A stretch of DNA of 64,000 bases, taken from NCBI RefSeq assembly GCF_047495875.1, contig NC_092471.1, forward strand, positions 15,459,001-15,523,000. The letters run 5' to 3'. Shown here piece after piece: positions 42,028-56,000 of the stretch. The notes under the pieces are model-generated. The model made no database searches. It had not been told where the DNA came from and worked only from the letters and a program-made list of their open reading frames with translations. A program made the translations under genes and the position numbers. Numbering within the stretch: the stretch's first letter is position 1; each line of letters begins with the position of its first letter. Origin of the DNA: Pithys albifrons albifrons (Eukaryota > Chordata > Aves > Passeriformes > Thamnophilidae).

Positions 42028-42855
42028 AAGATGGCAAAAACACTGCAGGGAAAAAGGTTGCCAAAAAAAGTCCCTCAAAATATCCCAGAATGCTGAAATA
42101 TAACCCCAAATGCTAAAAATAGCACAGTGAGAATGCAAAAAAAGTTTAAAAATTTGCAAAAAAATGTCAGAAACACCAAAAAAATGTTTAAATCCCACTA
42201 ACAAATGGACCTAAAATGGTCCAAAATGCGAAACCCAAAAGCCACCAAAAAGTCAGAAAATGCCAAGAATGCCAAAAAACACCCAAAGATGCCAAGCTGT
42301 CAAATAGTGAAAAATATTACTGAATGTCAAATCCATCTAAAAATAATCAAAAGAGTCCACATATTTTTAAACAGGGAAAAGAAAAATGCATGAAGGATAA
42401 GCAGCAGTCTCAACAAGCAGAAAACACAAAGTAAAGTTAAAAAACCCAACCCTCTCAAATTCCAGGGGAAAAAAAGAAGAAAAGAGAATGGCTCAAAATA
42501 AATAAAAAAGCCACAAAATGAAATTTGAAAAAGAAGACACTGCATATCATCTGTAAAACCACAGAAAATATAATCAAGAGACAATAAAAAGGCCACAAAA
42601 AATAAAGTTAATAAAAAGAAAAATTACAAATTGATTTCACACATTAAAAAAAGGCCAAAAATGAGGAAGAAAAAAGGCTGAAAACACAGCAAAAGAGCAA
42701 AGAAGGTACCATGATGAAAAAATGATAAAGAAAAAAAGTCAGATTGCAGAAGAAACACCCAATGCAAACAAAAACTCTCAATAATGCAACAATACCCACA
42801 GGAAAACCACAAAGAAGCTAAAAACAGCTCTAAAACTTAAAAAAAAAAAAAAAAG
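42028..42855. repeat. Extended A-rich, T-poor strand-asymmetric tract
   Basis: For about 830 bp the plus strand is dominated by A. In 42481-42540, 36 of 60 bases are A and 8 are T. Runs of 4-8 A are separated by short G/C-containing words such as 'ggcc', 'tgcc' and 'gtc', giving a quasi-repeated look without a clean unit. It ends in an uninterrupted run of 16 A at 42839-42854. The complement gives hydrophobic Phe/Leu-rich frames (for example 42327-42596 minus) that are composition artefacts. It is most likely a degenerate A-rich minisatellite or low-complexity expansion, perhaps seeded by a poly(A) tail. No homology is claimed. Confidence 0.85.
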
Positions 42856-45800
42856 ACAATGAAACATGACTAAAATGAAAGTATTCTGGAATAAAAGCCC
42901 ACTACAGAAATAACACAGAGCAATCACACCAAAATCAATCCAGGCCCATTCCTGTTTGCTTTGTATTAAGCTTCTTCAGGGTGCCCCCTGCTCTGCTCAG
43001 CTCTATGACTCCCCACAGGAAAAAAGGCTCCTTTGCCACAGAGAACCTTCCCTAATGTAGCAAAACATCCTCTCCTGCTATTTTTACACAGCCTGGACAG
43101 CAGGAATGACTGACTCAGGGACACACGTATAAATGTGCACAGTCCAAACCCAGATACAAACAACAATGAAAAAAACTGAACATTCAAACTCGAGCAAACT
43201 GAACATATCTCCCCATGGAGTAACCTGAGACTGCTGCTGATTGTTGAAGATGGTGAGCCAGCCCAAGAACAACTCTTTGGAGGCAACATGTCATGACAGG
43301 GGCTGTCTACACCTTTCTTGCAAGTTAAAAATGACACACTTTGTTTCCCAAAGAAGGCTGGTGATAAACAAGGACAAGTGGTTGCAAAATCTCATTTATT
43401 GTGAAACATTTCAAATTTCATAAAATTGGAGAATCTCTTCAGATTCTGCATTTCAGTTAGAGGCTGGACTTGAAATGTTCCCTGCATCTGTATCAGTGGG
43501 CAGGCAATAGATGTTGCTGCAATATAAATGATAAATAGTAGTAACAGGAAAGATGTCAGTGCTGCACCATATTCTTAAATATTCCTGTTTACTGCAGGAC
43601 AGGAATACACAAACATTCAGCAAATCCCAGAAGAAAAATTTCTAGTACATAAGAAATCAGTATAATATGTTTATCACATAATTTACCTCAGTAAATTACT
43701 CAAGCTATGAGCAAGGATATTATTTAAATCAAGTCTGTTGCTTTCCCATTTTTGTTTCTTCACCAAATTTATTCTGGTTATTTCATATTTTTGCATATCT
43801 CTTCCTAATCATGCAGACTCACAATTAGACTAAAATCACAAAACATAGAAAGTGTCTATTACTAATGATTGCTTCTGTCTACACTTGTTGTTTAATTCCC
43901 TGTGCATTAGCTCTTCAGCATGTCTGGAAAGATGCATTTGTCCAAATGGTTGTGCCATTCCTTGACAGATTTGTATTGCAGCATGAAAGTGCTGCATTCT
44001 ACAGACGTGATGTGTCCTGTGTTGAAGGATCAGTTTGAAAAATGTACTTACAGTTTATGGACTGCTTAACTCTAAGATATTTTGAATTAAATAATTCACC
44101 AGAAATTCAATTGCAAGCACAGAACCGCCTTCTCTTGATATAAAACTTTCATAGTGACTACAGGAAATGGCAAAACACAACCATTTCTAAATAAATGAAC
44201 CCAGCATTGATTTCTTACATGTGAGACTAGGAGGTCAACAGCAACATTTTATGGGTATGAAGCTGAAATAAATTTTACTTTCTGGTTTGTGTTGGCATTA
44301 ACACTGAACTTCTTACAAAGTAAGGGGGCACTTGCTGTTGATCACAGAATCAACGTGCTGTGGCCAACAATGTCCATGGTCCACCTTCCCAGAACACACG
44401 GAATGCAAGGAAAGGAGAAGAGCCTTAATTTTTATAGAGAAAGGGGAGGCTAAAGCACATTTGCTCTAAGTCCTGCAGACTGATTATGATAGCTGATTCA
44501 CTGCAGTCCTTTTGGTCAGTGTTACTTGGTTTTATAACAAAGCCTAAGGAGAATTTTCACCATGTGCTGTACCCCATAAGTTACAGTAAAAAACTCTTTT
44601 TGGTGTGTTTCAAAACTGTCAAAATGACAAGCAAATTGTCTAGTGTTTGGCCCTGAAACTAGGCAGCTGTTGCATTTCACTGCCTGTCTACCATTACAGT
44701 AATAAATGAAAAAGCTTACCTATATGAATTGCTAAAATATGATTTCACACAGTATATCAGAAACCTGAGATTTTCATACCGCTGGATTGGCCAAAAATTC
44801 CTGCCCTTCAATCACCATTTTCCCAAATGCCTTCTCAGTAAGTCAAGATGCCAGACATGAAAGAATTTCTTCAGGCCTCCACTTCTTTTCTAAGTGAGGC
44901 AGAACTACTTTCAGCATCACTGCAAAAGCCACTACAGGTCAGGAGGCAAATGCTGACATGGCCAATACTCCACTCCCTGATTTGGAAGGGATTCAAGCAG
45001 GTCATTTGAGGGCACTGTGTTTTAGATCCCACAGAGAGCATATGCAACTATGCATCACCATCAGCTGATTCCTGCAGGTGTGATTCAGGTATCCAGCAGG
45101 CAAGCAATCACAAGCTGATGGCGTATTCTGGGATTTATTTCAGCTGCTGTGTCTCAGGATCAGCAATCCACAGTCTGAGTAAAGAAACAGTCTGAGCTGT
45201 AGGTCTTAGGCTCTAAACTCCTGCCACCAGCTGGGCTTCAGAAGCTTTCAATCTCGTGGTCTCACTTATGTATGGGCTGTCTGTATTTATTGAGGGTTCT
45301 TACTTTAGAGACTTCCTCCTGCAATCACCAGCCAATAATCTGTCTGCCAGAGCTTTAGTCATGCTCTGCTTCCTCTGGACCGTGTTCCCAGACTGCAAGC
45401 TTCTGCTGTGACAAAAAATCCTTAATTTGAACATTGGATGACTAAACACTAACAGCTACAAAACAGTAACGAATACAGAGAAGTTTGTGACTTCAGTGAG
45501 GATAATAAACTCTTCAGGTTAGATGTTTATTTAAACTTTAGGAACCTCTGCTAGCATTGTGCCATTTGGGGAGGAATCCACTGTCTCAGAGACCTCTTAA
45601 AAAATGTCAAGGCCATCTTCTACCCAGTTGGAAACTGTGAAACATTCACATCAACTGCATGCTGCCTTCTAAATCAAAGAGAATGGAAGAAACTGAGCAA
45701 TTCAAAATAATTACAGATGGGTTTTCTCCCTGTCATTCACCAGAGAAACCTGGTCAAGGTGCCTAGCTCACACACCTGTATGAGATGTTCTGAACACTGA

Positions 45801-46680
45801 GCAAGATTGCTCAGTTGGTCTGATAAACAGAACCCCAAACTCCTCAAAAATGGCAAACCCATTTCTGATTACAGCAATTTTCCAGAAAACACCACCAGAT
45901 ATATATCTGAAGGACATTCCTGCATTTTTAAACTGCACGTCTGGTCCCTTTTCTTGCAAAACTGTAACTTTGCAAAATACACATACATGGAACACAAAAC
46001 ACTCTCTTTGGGGGTTTTGCTGCTTCAAACATTGTTTTCTATTTCTAAATAAAACTGAACATAAGGAGTCTCAGTTCAAACAACTTTTTTTCTTATATAT
46101 ATTTAAAGCAGAGAAAACCTACCAAATTTGGCTAACTAAAGGTTTGTTGTACTTTCAACCCCAAAAGACATCATCTAAACAGCTATTTGCATGTGCATCC
46201 TCCCCAGACTGCTGGATTTTCTCTGTTGATCTATCCTATTTGAACATGTAGTAATAAAATGTCTCTGAGGGTAGCAGCAGAATTATTTCTAGCCGAATAG
46301 CCTCCCATTATTCTGAATTACTGAACAACAACAACATAAACAACCAAACAAAACAAAACCAAACCCCTGGGTGAATCCAAGAAGCTGCTTCTTGAATGCA
46401 TAAACTTCACAGTGTTAGCAAAAAATAGACTCACATACATTGAAGGATCTGACCCAAAGTCATTGCCAAAGGAACTGACCAGTGAAACTCAGTTTTCAAA
46501 ATCCTAATGCATCCTTAAGCATCAGAATTGAAGTATGTTTGTTTATGTGGACCTTAAAATTATGAAGTTTATGTTCTCACACTGGCCCTGACACTGCATA
46601 GGAAGGATCAATACTGATCACATGGAGCACAATTCAGAATTATAAGGCGTTGAAGTGCCCTCCACTCAATAGTAAGGATG
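42856..46680. other. AT-rich DNA, no gene seen
   Basis: Two frames stand out only by length: 42966-43337 minus (123 codons) and 45850-46251 plus (133 codons). Neither shows a recognisable domain. A fragment at about 44341-44356 ('atcacagaatcaac') resembles the CR1 tail for only some 14 bases and is not annotated. An A/C-rich tract lies at 46324-46368. Confidence 0.42.
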
Positions 46681-46698
46681 TCTAAGAAGACTAACTTT

Positions 46699-46739
46699 GT
46701 ATGTATAAACATACACGTAAGTTTATTATATACGTGTAT
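46699..46739. repeat. Overlapping small inverted repeats
   Basis: Two alternative hairpins share bases. GTATGT (46699-46704) pairs with ACATAC (46709-46714), and ATACACGTA (46711-46719) pairs exactly with TACGTGTAT (46731-46739) across an 11-nt loop. Both sit in alternating purine-pyrimidine sequence, so a structural rather than coded role, or chance, is likely. Confidence 0.6.
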
Positions 46740-47249
46740 AAATCTCTTCCATATTATATATTTTATGCTCCTAAAAGAGACTAATAATGCCAAAAGAAAA
46801 AAAAAACCTAACCCCCCAAAAAACAGGAAGCATTGCACATTGAGTTAGATTCCTCCAGCACCTGACCTTGAGGTAGAGTGGTCATTTACCAGTGAAATGT
46901 GCAAATATAATAGACTTAAAATCAATATTTTTTTATGCTAACCATATTGTGTAGCAAATAATGCAAGTACATTAGATTAGTCACCACTGCTATTTGCAGG
47001 GGATTTAGATCCAGCAGCTGTGAGGGTATACTGGGTGTTAGAATGACTCTCAGCCTATATAAATTACTTCAGGTAGAAGATGGTATCTGTAAATAACAAG
47101 AGAGCTGAGTGAAACTGTTGTCCAGAATTCAGGGAGAGAGGTGGAAAATTCTCAGGATCTAAAATCCAGCTATCATACAAAAGGCAAATCACTTTGCATA
47201 AGAATTTCCAATGTTGCTAATGATACACTTGGAAAAAATTAATGGGAAC

Positions 47250-47365
47250 ATACAATATATGCAGTATGTATATAAATATATAAGTTAATATACACAACAT
47301 ATGTACTACTTATATATTACATGCATATATATGTCCCTATGTGTATGTAAATATATGTATATAAA
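47250..47365. repeat. Degenerate (TA)/(TATG) low-complexity tract
   Basis: About 115 bp made almost entirely of TATA, TATG and CATA words, with several self-complementary stretches such as 'catgcatatatatg'. It looks like a decayed dinucleotide or tetranucleotide microsatellite. Confidence 0.7.
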
Positions 47366-50300
47366 ATGTAATGAACACAGACATGGAATTAGGGACATTG
47401 TTTAAAGCAAGAGTTCAGGAAAGAGCAACTCTGATGATTAACTGAAAATGAATATTCTGGAATTCTTAACACAGTATGTCATCTACCACATACTTGATTT
47501 CTTTCACAACTAACCTATGAACTTACTGAGGAAGGTGTTTGATAAACTCTGTTTTGAATTACCCTTCATTCCAGGAAATATTTCCCTTTACGTATTTTGT
47601 CATACTTGGGATTATGCATCTTCAAAACCAGAGCTCTGGGATGATTGCTTCCAAATTCAGAAGGTTCAGTTAGCTCATTATGCAAATTCAGAATTATCTG
47701 ATAACTAATCCTGCTGCACCTTATTATAAAATATGATCAAAATAGACACGGTGTTATATTAAATATAAATTACTGTTAGGATAATATGAATGCTAAAAAA
47801 TAACCTCCATATAAAGATAAATTTAAAGCTGTATAATACTAGAGGACCCACTATCATGCCTCACACAAATACTTAATCACAGATATTTGGCAGAATGTGC
47901 ATTATATTATCATCACATTATAACATGGCAATTGGGGTCCAACATTTATAACTCTATTATAAAAGGAGCTCCTTCTACCTGGTAGTGAAAAGAATAACTG
48001 TGTAAGAACACTGTGGCAAAGTTTAATTGAAAGCTTATTAATACTTCAATGTACCATGGTTCGATTCATTCAATTTATAGCAGATAAAATTTAAGACATT
48101 ATAAATTTTAAATTAATAAAATAATCTCCAATCTCCACTGCAAGCTGCCTCTTTATCTGCTACTTTTCATTTTGTAAAGCTGTTGCCTCCATGGGTATGG
48201 AGATGCTGTGGAGAAATTAGCAATCGGGACTCATCTGCCTTCAGAGATTCTTATCTGGTCTCTCATGAAACTTTTTATAACTTTTTAACTATGTACAGAT
48301 AAATTTGACTCATAGCAAAATACCCCTAATCACGGCACGTTTTTGGAAAGTTCTCTAACTCGTTTACTGACAAGGAACTAGTGAGATCTCTTTTCTTCGT
48401 TTACTTAATTGTGATTATCCCCCAGGGTAGAAGGTTAGCAGCAGGCACATGTACAAATGGCCACTTTCCTGCTGTATCCACTCACACAAAACATGCAGTT
48501 TGATCCTCTTATGCCAGCTGCCTGAAGGCTTTCATAGCATGGTCATAGCTACATTAAAAAGGTTTTGTGCCTGTGGAAACTGCATCATTGTTGAAAAATC
48601 TGTATTATTCTTTATAAGCATATAAAGCGAGCGGTAAGACTCTGTGAAGAGATGGACTTTTCCTATTGCAGGTTTTCAGGTGTCAGATGTGCTCCACAGC
48701 TTCAGATCACTCCTGGTCCTTGGCCTCAGTGGGTGGCAACAGGCTCACCATGAGCTGGGTCAGCATGTGTAGGTGCAGCACAAAAGCACATTGAGATGCC
48801 TTGATACTGTCTCAGGTGCACAGAAAGACTCGATAGAGGTTTGGCTTCACAGGCTATCCTTGACATCAAACTTCAGAGCAGCAGAAACAGACCCTAGAGA
48901 GGGTTCTCTTCTCCAGCAGCTCCTGGGGCAAACTGGTCAAGTGGCTTTGTCAATGTGATCCTAGCAGACAGTCCAATTGTGATGAGACCCAGAGGAGGGC
49001 ACGTGACTGAAGGTGATAAAAAGCAAACCCAAGAGAGCTTCTGCTCTTACATATGCTGGCAGCTTTACATGCCTTTTGAAAGCCTGGCAAGAACCACAGT
49101 GCAGCAATGAGTGCCTCATCCAAATTAAATGCACAATCTTTTCCAACCTACCACTCTGTAACCTACAGTCCTGGAGCTGAAATGTGAAAATTTGTTATTT
49201 GAGAGATTTGACGTCTTCAGGGACCTCCTGGGTTTCAAATGAAATTCTTTGTATGAATTCTATATTACAGTAGATATCATCCACCCTATGAAGAGGGCAG
49301 AAAGAACTGAAAAGCTTTCTAGTGGTAGTTCTCCATACTCTGTCAAATTGCAGTGAAGCACCAGCAAGGAATAACAAAGAGAGCCAGAGCCATGGGAAAC
49401 ATGTATCAATAAAAGCCTTTGGCAACAGCTTCATAACTCATGATCTTGGAAAAAGTTCTGTTAACTAGAGACTTTTAAAAGGTGTAATATGAAGACTCTC
49501 TGGAGCACCTGACAGCTCTCTTGCACAGACTTCAGGAGCAGTAGGCTATTCCCAGCTGCCACTAATTCCTTGAAGGTAGGTACTGTTACAGGTGCCCAAG
49601 TCCACTGTAGTGAGGAGGCTGAGAATGACACAGAGTGACTGGAACTGTAAAGGGAGTGGGCAAGGATTAATCTCTCCAGTAAGAAAGATTCACCTGCCTT
49701 TGTGAAGCAATGCTGTGCTCTATTTGGTTAAGAAATGCTTGGGATCCACAGGAAAACGTGCTGTGCACCAAGCACAATTTACTGCATTATTTGCGTACAC
49801 ACTTCTACCCTAAGCCAGGCTAGCACAGCAGCCAGGGAACAAAAACAGAGAAAGAAAGCAAAGATACAATTTAATTGAGTGTTTGCAGCTCTGGTTAAGA
49901 GTAAGAATAAATTTAAAGTCAATATTTTCAAAAGTCATCACACATTTGACTTTGTATTTCTAAGGCACATAAAGAAGTTTACTATACAGAAGCTGACGTC
50001 TATGCCAGGGCTCAGAAAAAAGGGTGGGACACACTTTGTTCCATAATCTTGCACAGTTCAAGGTCAGCTATTCAAACCACCTTACCTGGCAGTTTAATTA
50101 AGACAGTCACACTGCAGTGTGAATAGGACCCATGCAATCCATTCTGTGGCTGTACACCAGCCCCGCAGAAACAGCAACTACTGGCAGAGGGATGCAGGGT
50201 GTAAAATCTGCACTAGCCACTGGCAATGAGCAATAGGAATGTCTATCACCCAAGTGTCTACTGAAAATTAGTTCATGAGTGAAAAGAAAAAAAATACCCC

Positions 50301-53033
50301 TAAATATAACTACTTTAAGTATCAAATATACATTAAACTGAAGAACCCTGAAAAATGAGACTTCATTCAATTTTTTGGTACTCTAAATCTGTCATGTCAG
50401 GGCTTTAAAAAGGTGTTATTAGAGTATCATTCACTTTGTAATTCATCATGGGGGCTTCAGTCCACTGAGGATCCACTAGACTGAGGTCTAGTTCATCAAG
50501 CCTTATGGAGAGAAGGTATTTCATAGCCCACTGAGTCAATGGATGGAGGTGTTTCAGTCTGCTGGGTTATAATGTGGGTGCTGCAGAGACCCTCTCTTAC
50601 TGCCTTAAACTGCCTTGCTAAGTTTTTCATGAGATAACACATACTTTATACACAGAATAATATATTTTCATATTAAGCCAATTATTACATTTTGTTTTTC
50701 GCAAAAGGAAAAGTAAATCATTCACACTGTAAATTACTTGCTAGATTTACCACCTAAATTAAAAGGGGAAAAAATACTCTTCTTTTCCTAAGTTATGATA
50801 ACCCAGAGAGTAAATTTTAAAGGTCAGTCTTGCATATTTCTACTTATATGAGCTATAATTATACAAACAAACAGCTCTGCTTTAATTCTTGAGACTCTGT
50901 GCTAACAAAGTTTTGCAAGGTCAAATTTTTGCTAGTTAAGACTGAACAACTCAAAAGAGGCAAACATTCTGCAACAAGAAGGAAAGTCAGAGCCAGGCTC
51001 TCTGCAAAAGCAGTTTCACTATTAAATGAGGTTTTGGAAATGAAACTGGTGCATGGCCTGTCAACACTGGAGGCACAAATGGTGCTGCTTTAGTGCCAGC
51101 CCTCCTTCAAAGTCCTGGTAACTCGATGTTTGTCTCCTTGTATTCACGGGGCACCTGAAAGCCACAGCAGGCTGGAAGCCTCACCAGAGACTCTTCACTG
51201 GCATTTGTCATCTGCTGTTTTGCTGACTTATAATTTATAACCTTGAAAGCAATATGATAGGGATACTGACAGAAGTTTCCCCAACTTTCCTTGTGAAAGA
51301 AGGTAGATGGAAAGCCAAACAGCAGCTCTCTGTGACTGCATTAATAAAAGGAATATGCCTTCATGAAGGGACAAATTTAGAGACATCTGTATGTGCTTGT
51401 GAAAGTCTGATATTGTTATTTATTCTTTAAGCATAAAAAATTGGAATATATTTAAACTTTGTCCAATGATAGAATTATTTCTTTGCAACATTACCCAAAG
51501 CAAGTCTCAATCATCTGCGAGTAAAAAGAAAATCTTGACTTCATGTGTCTTAAGGTAATTTTCTTTCATGTCACTTTTCAAGCTTTCCTACATTCTTACA
51601 TTTAGGGAACATTTTATAATAAAACATGCCTTTCTAAGAAGCACATTGGAAATCCTGTACCTTGTTTATTAATATTTTTGATATAAACACACACCTAATG
51701 GTTAATTAAGAAGGAGGAAGGTATCTCCTGCTGCACAATCAAGGTTAATATTCCAAAAGAGTCAAAGCTTGCTTTGCAAAAGAGAGAACAGAAATGCAGA
51801 GAAGAAAGATGAGCAAGGGTCATGAAAGCAATCCCCTTTAATTTGACAATCCCATTAAAAGTTGAAAAAGAGAGTTGACCTGTTTCCTGATGAGACAGTG
51901 CTCTTCCCCAGCTTGTTGGTTTTCTTTAATGTGCCTCTACTGTCTTCTAGCCTGAAAAAATGCTCAGAAAATGGGACAGTCGTATTTTATTTTTCATTTT
52001 CAAGGTGCAACAAGGCAGATATTCTACTGTTTACAAATTTACCCTCTGTTATGATTAGCATTACATAAGTAGGACACCAGAATATGGAACAAAACTTTAA
52101 CTTATGTCTCAAACACGGAACTTAAGCCTTTCATCCTCTCAAGATCTGATACACAGTTTTTTCCAAAATTATCAGTGCAACCAATTATTGAATCAAAGAT
52201 CCATAAACATGATTTGAGAAAATAGATTATTTGGGCGAGTGGTGGCTGTAGAGCTACCCATTGTGACACAGAGCAGGTATGAATCAGCATTTGCAGAACA
52301 GAGCATTAGCAATGCATTTTGTGCTTCCAACGCAAACAAGGGCAGTAGACAGACTGCATTTTTCTATATTAATTGACTTATCACATCCTCTAACACTACT
52401 TCAGAACTGTTTTATTCTATTCGTTTTGCTACTAGTAGATGAGAAGAGGATGAATAGTGAAGTGCAAGTATAGTATTTAAAAGCAATTCAGGATCTAAAA
52501 TAAGAAAACAACTGCATAAGATTTAGCTATCCCATTTTGAAACACGAAAATGTCCTAATGTGAAATTGAAAGCCAATCTTCAGGCTAAAAATATTCAGAA
52601 CAAAATGTAGCTATGTTCAAAATGTGCAAATTACTTTTTATTCACTTAAACTGGTTTAATTCTATAATAATGCAGTGACTAATTGTGCCCTGAGTAGGCA
52701 GAAGTGTGCCTGACTGAAAAGACTGGAAATGGAAGTTAAATAATTAATGTAAAAATATGTTGATGAGCCTAAGAAAATGTGATATTGGAAATTAAATAGC
52801 TGCATTAGGTAATCTACTTACTGCATAAGAGGCATTAGAAATACACATTAACTGCATCTGCCATAAATAAACAAAGCTAGGAAGGAGACCCAAAATAATA
52901 TTTTTCCACTTCTGCTTAAGAGGAATATATCAAAAAGCAGTTATTTTTTCAACAATTAAATAAGGAACCCCAGCCTATATGAATCTACAAACCTTACAGT
53001 TTATTTGAGAATGAAATTAAGATAAGAATTACT
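47366..53033. other. AT-rich DNA, no gene seen
   Basis: No coding or RNA gene was recognised. A weak CR1-tail resemblance lies at about 49135-49162 ('cttttccaaccta' followed by 'ctctgtaac'), but it is too short and diverged to annotate separately. Confidence 0.42.
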
Positions 53034-53053
53034 GGGGGGGTTTTTTTGGGGGG
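53034..53053. repeat. G7-T7-G6 homopolymer block
   Basis: Seven G (53034-53040), seven T (53041-53047) and six G (53048-53053) stand in direct succession. The block has only two G runs, so it cannot form a standard four-run quadruplex alone unless each run splits in two. It is also a likely site of length errors in sequencing. Confidence 0.9.
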
Positions 53054-56000
53054 AAGGAGTTGGCAGTGATGGAATAACTACATTATTCCACTGCTTTGAT
53101 AATAAATAAAGGTATTAATCACACATGTACATGTTAAGTTAAATTAAGAGTTATATTCAAAGAGGATGTCAAAACAGGAAGAGTAATTCCAGTCTGGAGC
53201 TGTAAATTTGCTGTAGGTATCTTCTGAAGGTCTTTGAGACCAGGATAGACAAATACCTGCCTGGTGCAGAGGCAAGTGATGCTTTGAAGCACAGAGGGGG
53301 AAAACCAAAAGAGTAATTTAAAGCATTATGGAGGTTCCTCTTCACAGGAGGGTGGGGTTGTGGGTTCTCTTTGGCAGATCAGGAGCTTTACTCAGAGTAG
53401 TGATGGATCAGAGAGACACCTGAGCCCAACGCCACAACCAGGCACTTAATGAGAAGCAGAGCTGCAGGACCAGCCTGTGCCGCTGGGAGAGCGCCTGGCA
53501 GAGCTAATGAGGCATTGCAGTAACTAACAGTCTGCAAATCACTAAATAAAGAAATCACTGCACTTCCTCTGCCTGCACATTCTCCCCTCTCCACTTCTTT
53601 TGGAGCAGACGGGATAGAGCTTGCTGAGTTTTATTATTGATTCCAGCAATACTTTTGCAATTTTAGATCTATTTTGAAAGCCAGCCTCCTCTAGCAGTAA
53701 AATTGAGGCCTGCAAAACTTGTACCCACATTTAAATGTGAACTCTTGGGGCTGAGCTTTCAGCAGCCTGTCAGAGGAGTGAGTGCCCCAAATGATGCCAT
53801 TCATCTCCTGCATTTTGCAGATGAAAAGAAGGATAAATGATTTTAGCCTAATGCAGTACCCTTAACATTACTCTGATCACCATGGTAACCCTGAAGGAAA
53901 AACACACAACTAACCTTAAACTGTTAGGAATTAAGAAATTAGGAAAACAGGTTTTTTTTCTTTGCTTTCCCCCAAAACAGACAAACAAAAATGTAAATAA
54001 CACAAAAGATTCAAAGTCAAATATTCTTCACTTACTCTCCAGACTTTGAGGGGTGAATATATGTACTCCTTTTCTTTGGTAAATTTACATTAACATCTGC
54101 TGACAAAACTGCAAATCAGGAATAACTGGAAATGTAGCCTGATGTAAAACTCATATAAACAGCTCCATAAGCAAGTTTCTGTGACTTTGGCATCATCCTG
54201 ATGAATAATACAGAGTTTTTTACTTCATTCAGTTTAGCATTCAGATTAAAAACTATGCTGAGAATCCTAATTAGAAAATTACATGCACACATAGCAAAAA
54301 AGGTAATCCTGACAATCTTCAAATGAGCCCTATAAGACAAAATAATACAATATCTGCCTTTAAAAATCATCTCTCTACTTATAAGCATCAACTGCTTTGC
54401 CACAGTCTTTTCCCTAACAGGTTTCAGAAGAAACCATGCCAAAGAGCTTTGCTTTCCACAGAACATAGCAGAATTCCATATTCATGGTGGGAAAACTGCC
54501 AATAAATTCCCAGCACAGAGCACTGACTGACACATCACAGCAGGAAACAGGCTGGAGAATCCTTGATAGGATTAAAGCCCCTTTCTGGGTCTCCTGGTGA
54601 TGTCCAGATTTGCAATGTCCTTGTGCAATGCAAATGTGACCATGTGCGGTACTCAGCAAGGGCTCCGAGGAGCCTCTGGTGTGATCTCCACACCAAGTAC
54701 CACTCTGACCTTGCAGAGGAGTGGCCTGGGCAAACTACAAGGCTGTGCAGATGTTTCCTGTCCTGTAAGTGGAGCAGGTTGTAAACTAAATAGGACTGCA
54801 CAGCCCCTCAGCAGTACAGGCAGACCTGTCTGCCTCTTGGCCTGTTCAGCCTCTGCCAAAGTCTCAATGCAGGCATGATGGGCATTTGGGAAAAGTGGCT
54901 TGCAACATCATCAGAAAGTCTATAACCATATTTTTCTTCACTGTAGCATCTAGTGTTTTTAACAGCAAACCAAACAACAGATGTATAGTATCTGAGTCAG
55001 ACAATGTGTTATGTGCCAAACAGATTTACTCTGCAAATACTGGAAGATATTCTCAGTAGCTAATATTATGATTTCCCCATTTTTCTTACGAAATAACAAC
55101 AAGATTATCATAAAAGTGACTATATATTATATAAATGTTTGTCTGTTTGGAAAAAAAAATCAATACATGCCACAGAATCATGCGTCTGTTCTGTTGGTTT
55201 ATATCTGAATAATCAGGATAGCTTCTTCTTCATTTACTTGCAAATACAGACATTTTTTCTAAGGCACCTACATTTAGGAGGAGAGAATTTACTAGCATTT
55301 TCCTACACTTAAAGTAATGGCAATACTTGATGCCAGTGTCTAAAATTATTATTTTCCCTTCCAAGTTCCCTTTTATGTTAAATTTTCAATTTTCTAATTT
55401 CAGATTTGTCTACTAGTCCTACAGGAATACACCTGTGGAATGTGTTAAAAGAATTTCTAATAAAAACTTCCTATTCATTTTACCAAAATTTGAAAAAGAA
55501 AAATCTAATTTAAATGCCTGGCTCTAATAATATATACCACAAAAGAGAAAAAAATCTAGAGAAAGAAAGAACTGATCTTATTTAAAAAGTACCACTCTTA
55601 AATGAACGTGTTGCCACACTAGATCACTGTACAATAAATGAAGAATATTTATGCTAAGCAAACACTTCACATTTAAAAAATCAGAACAGGTACTAGTCAA
55701 ATTTTAGCCAAAAACAATGGAGTGATTCCTGGTATATAACAGGTGTTTAACCAACACTCATTAAAAGGTACAACACAGCAGTTTCAAGTGCTCTTTCAAA
55801 GGTGTAATCTACAAGGTCAAGGGTTTAACAAAAGCACAGACAATCTCTCTCCTTCCAGCCTGCTCTTTGGTGGTTTCATTAGGAAACACCATTTAGCTAA
55901 TGTATCAGTTAATCTTTTTAAAACCACTCACATAAATCTTAAATAAATGTTATGCAAGTTCAAATGCTAATTTAAATTACTCCTATTTAGAGTAATGTCT

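Noticed and set aside
42327..42812. Hydrophobic Phe/Leu-rich minus-strand frames resembling membrane proteins
   Set aside because: They are the translation of the T-rich complement of the A-rich tract, so the hydrophobicity comes from base composition.
44341..44356. CR1-tail-like 'atcacagaatcaac'
   Set aside because: The similarity stops after about 14 bases and no CR1 3' UTR follows.
45465..45480. Short match to the U6 snRNA phrase around 'cgaatacagagaag'
   Set aside because: Only about a dozen bases agree. The conserved U6 sequence on either side is absent.
45850..46251. 133-codon plus-strand frame
   Set aside because: It overlaps another plus frame (45807-46052) and a minus frame (45768-46028). 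It has no recognisable domain and its composition matches the flanks.
49135..49162. Possible CR1 tail around 'cttttccaaccta' and 'ctctgtaac'
   Set aside because: It is under 30 bp with no tail repeat and no upstream UTR match. It could be chance.
54597..54784. Exon-like open frames followed by a GTAAGT donor-like site
   Set aside because: No recognisable protein, no convincing acceptor, and comparable open frames on the opposite strand.
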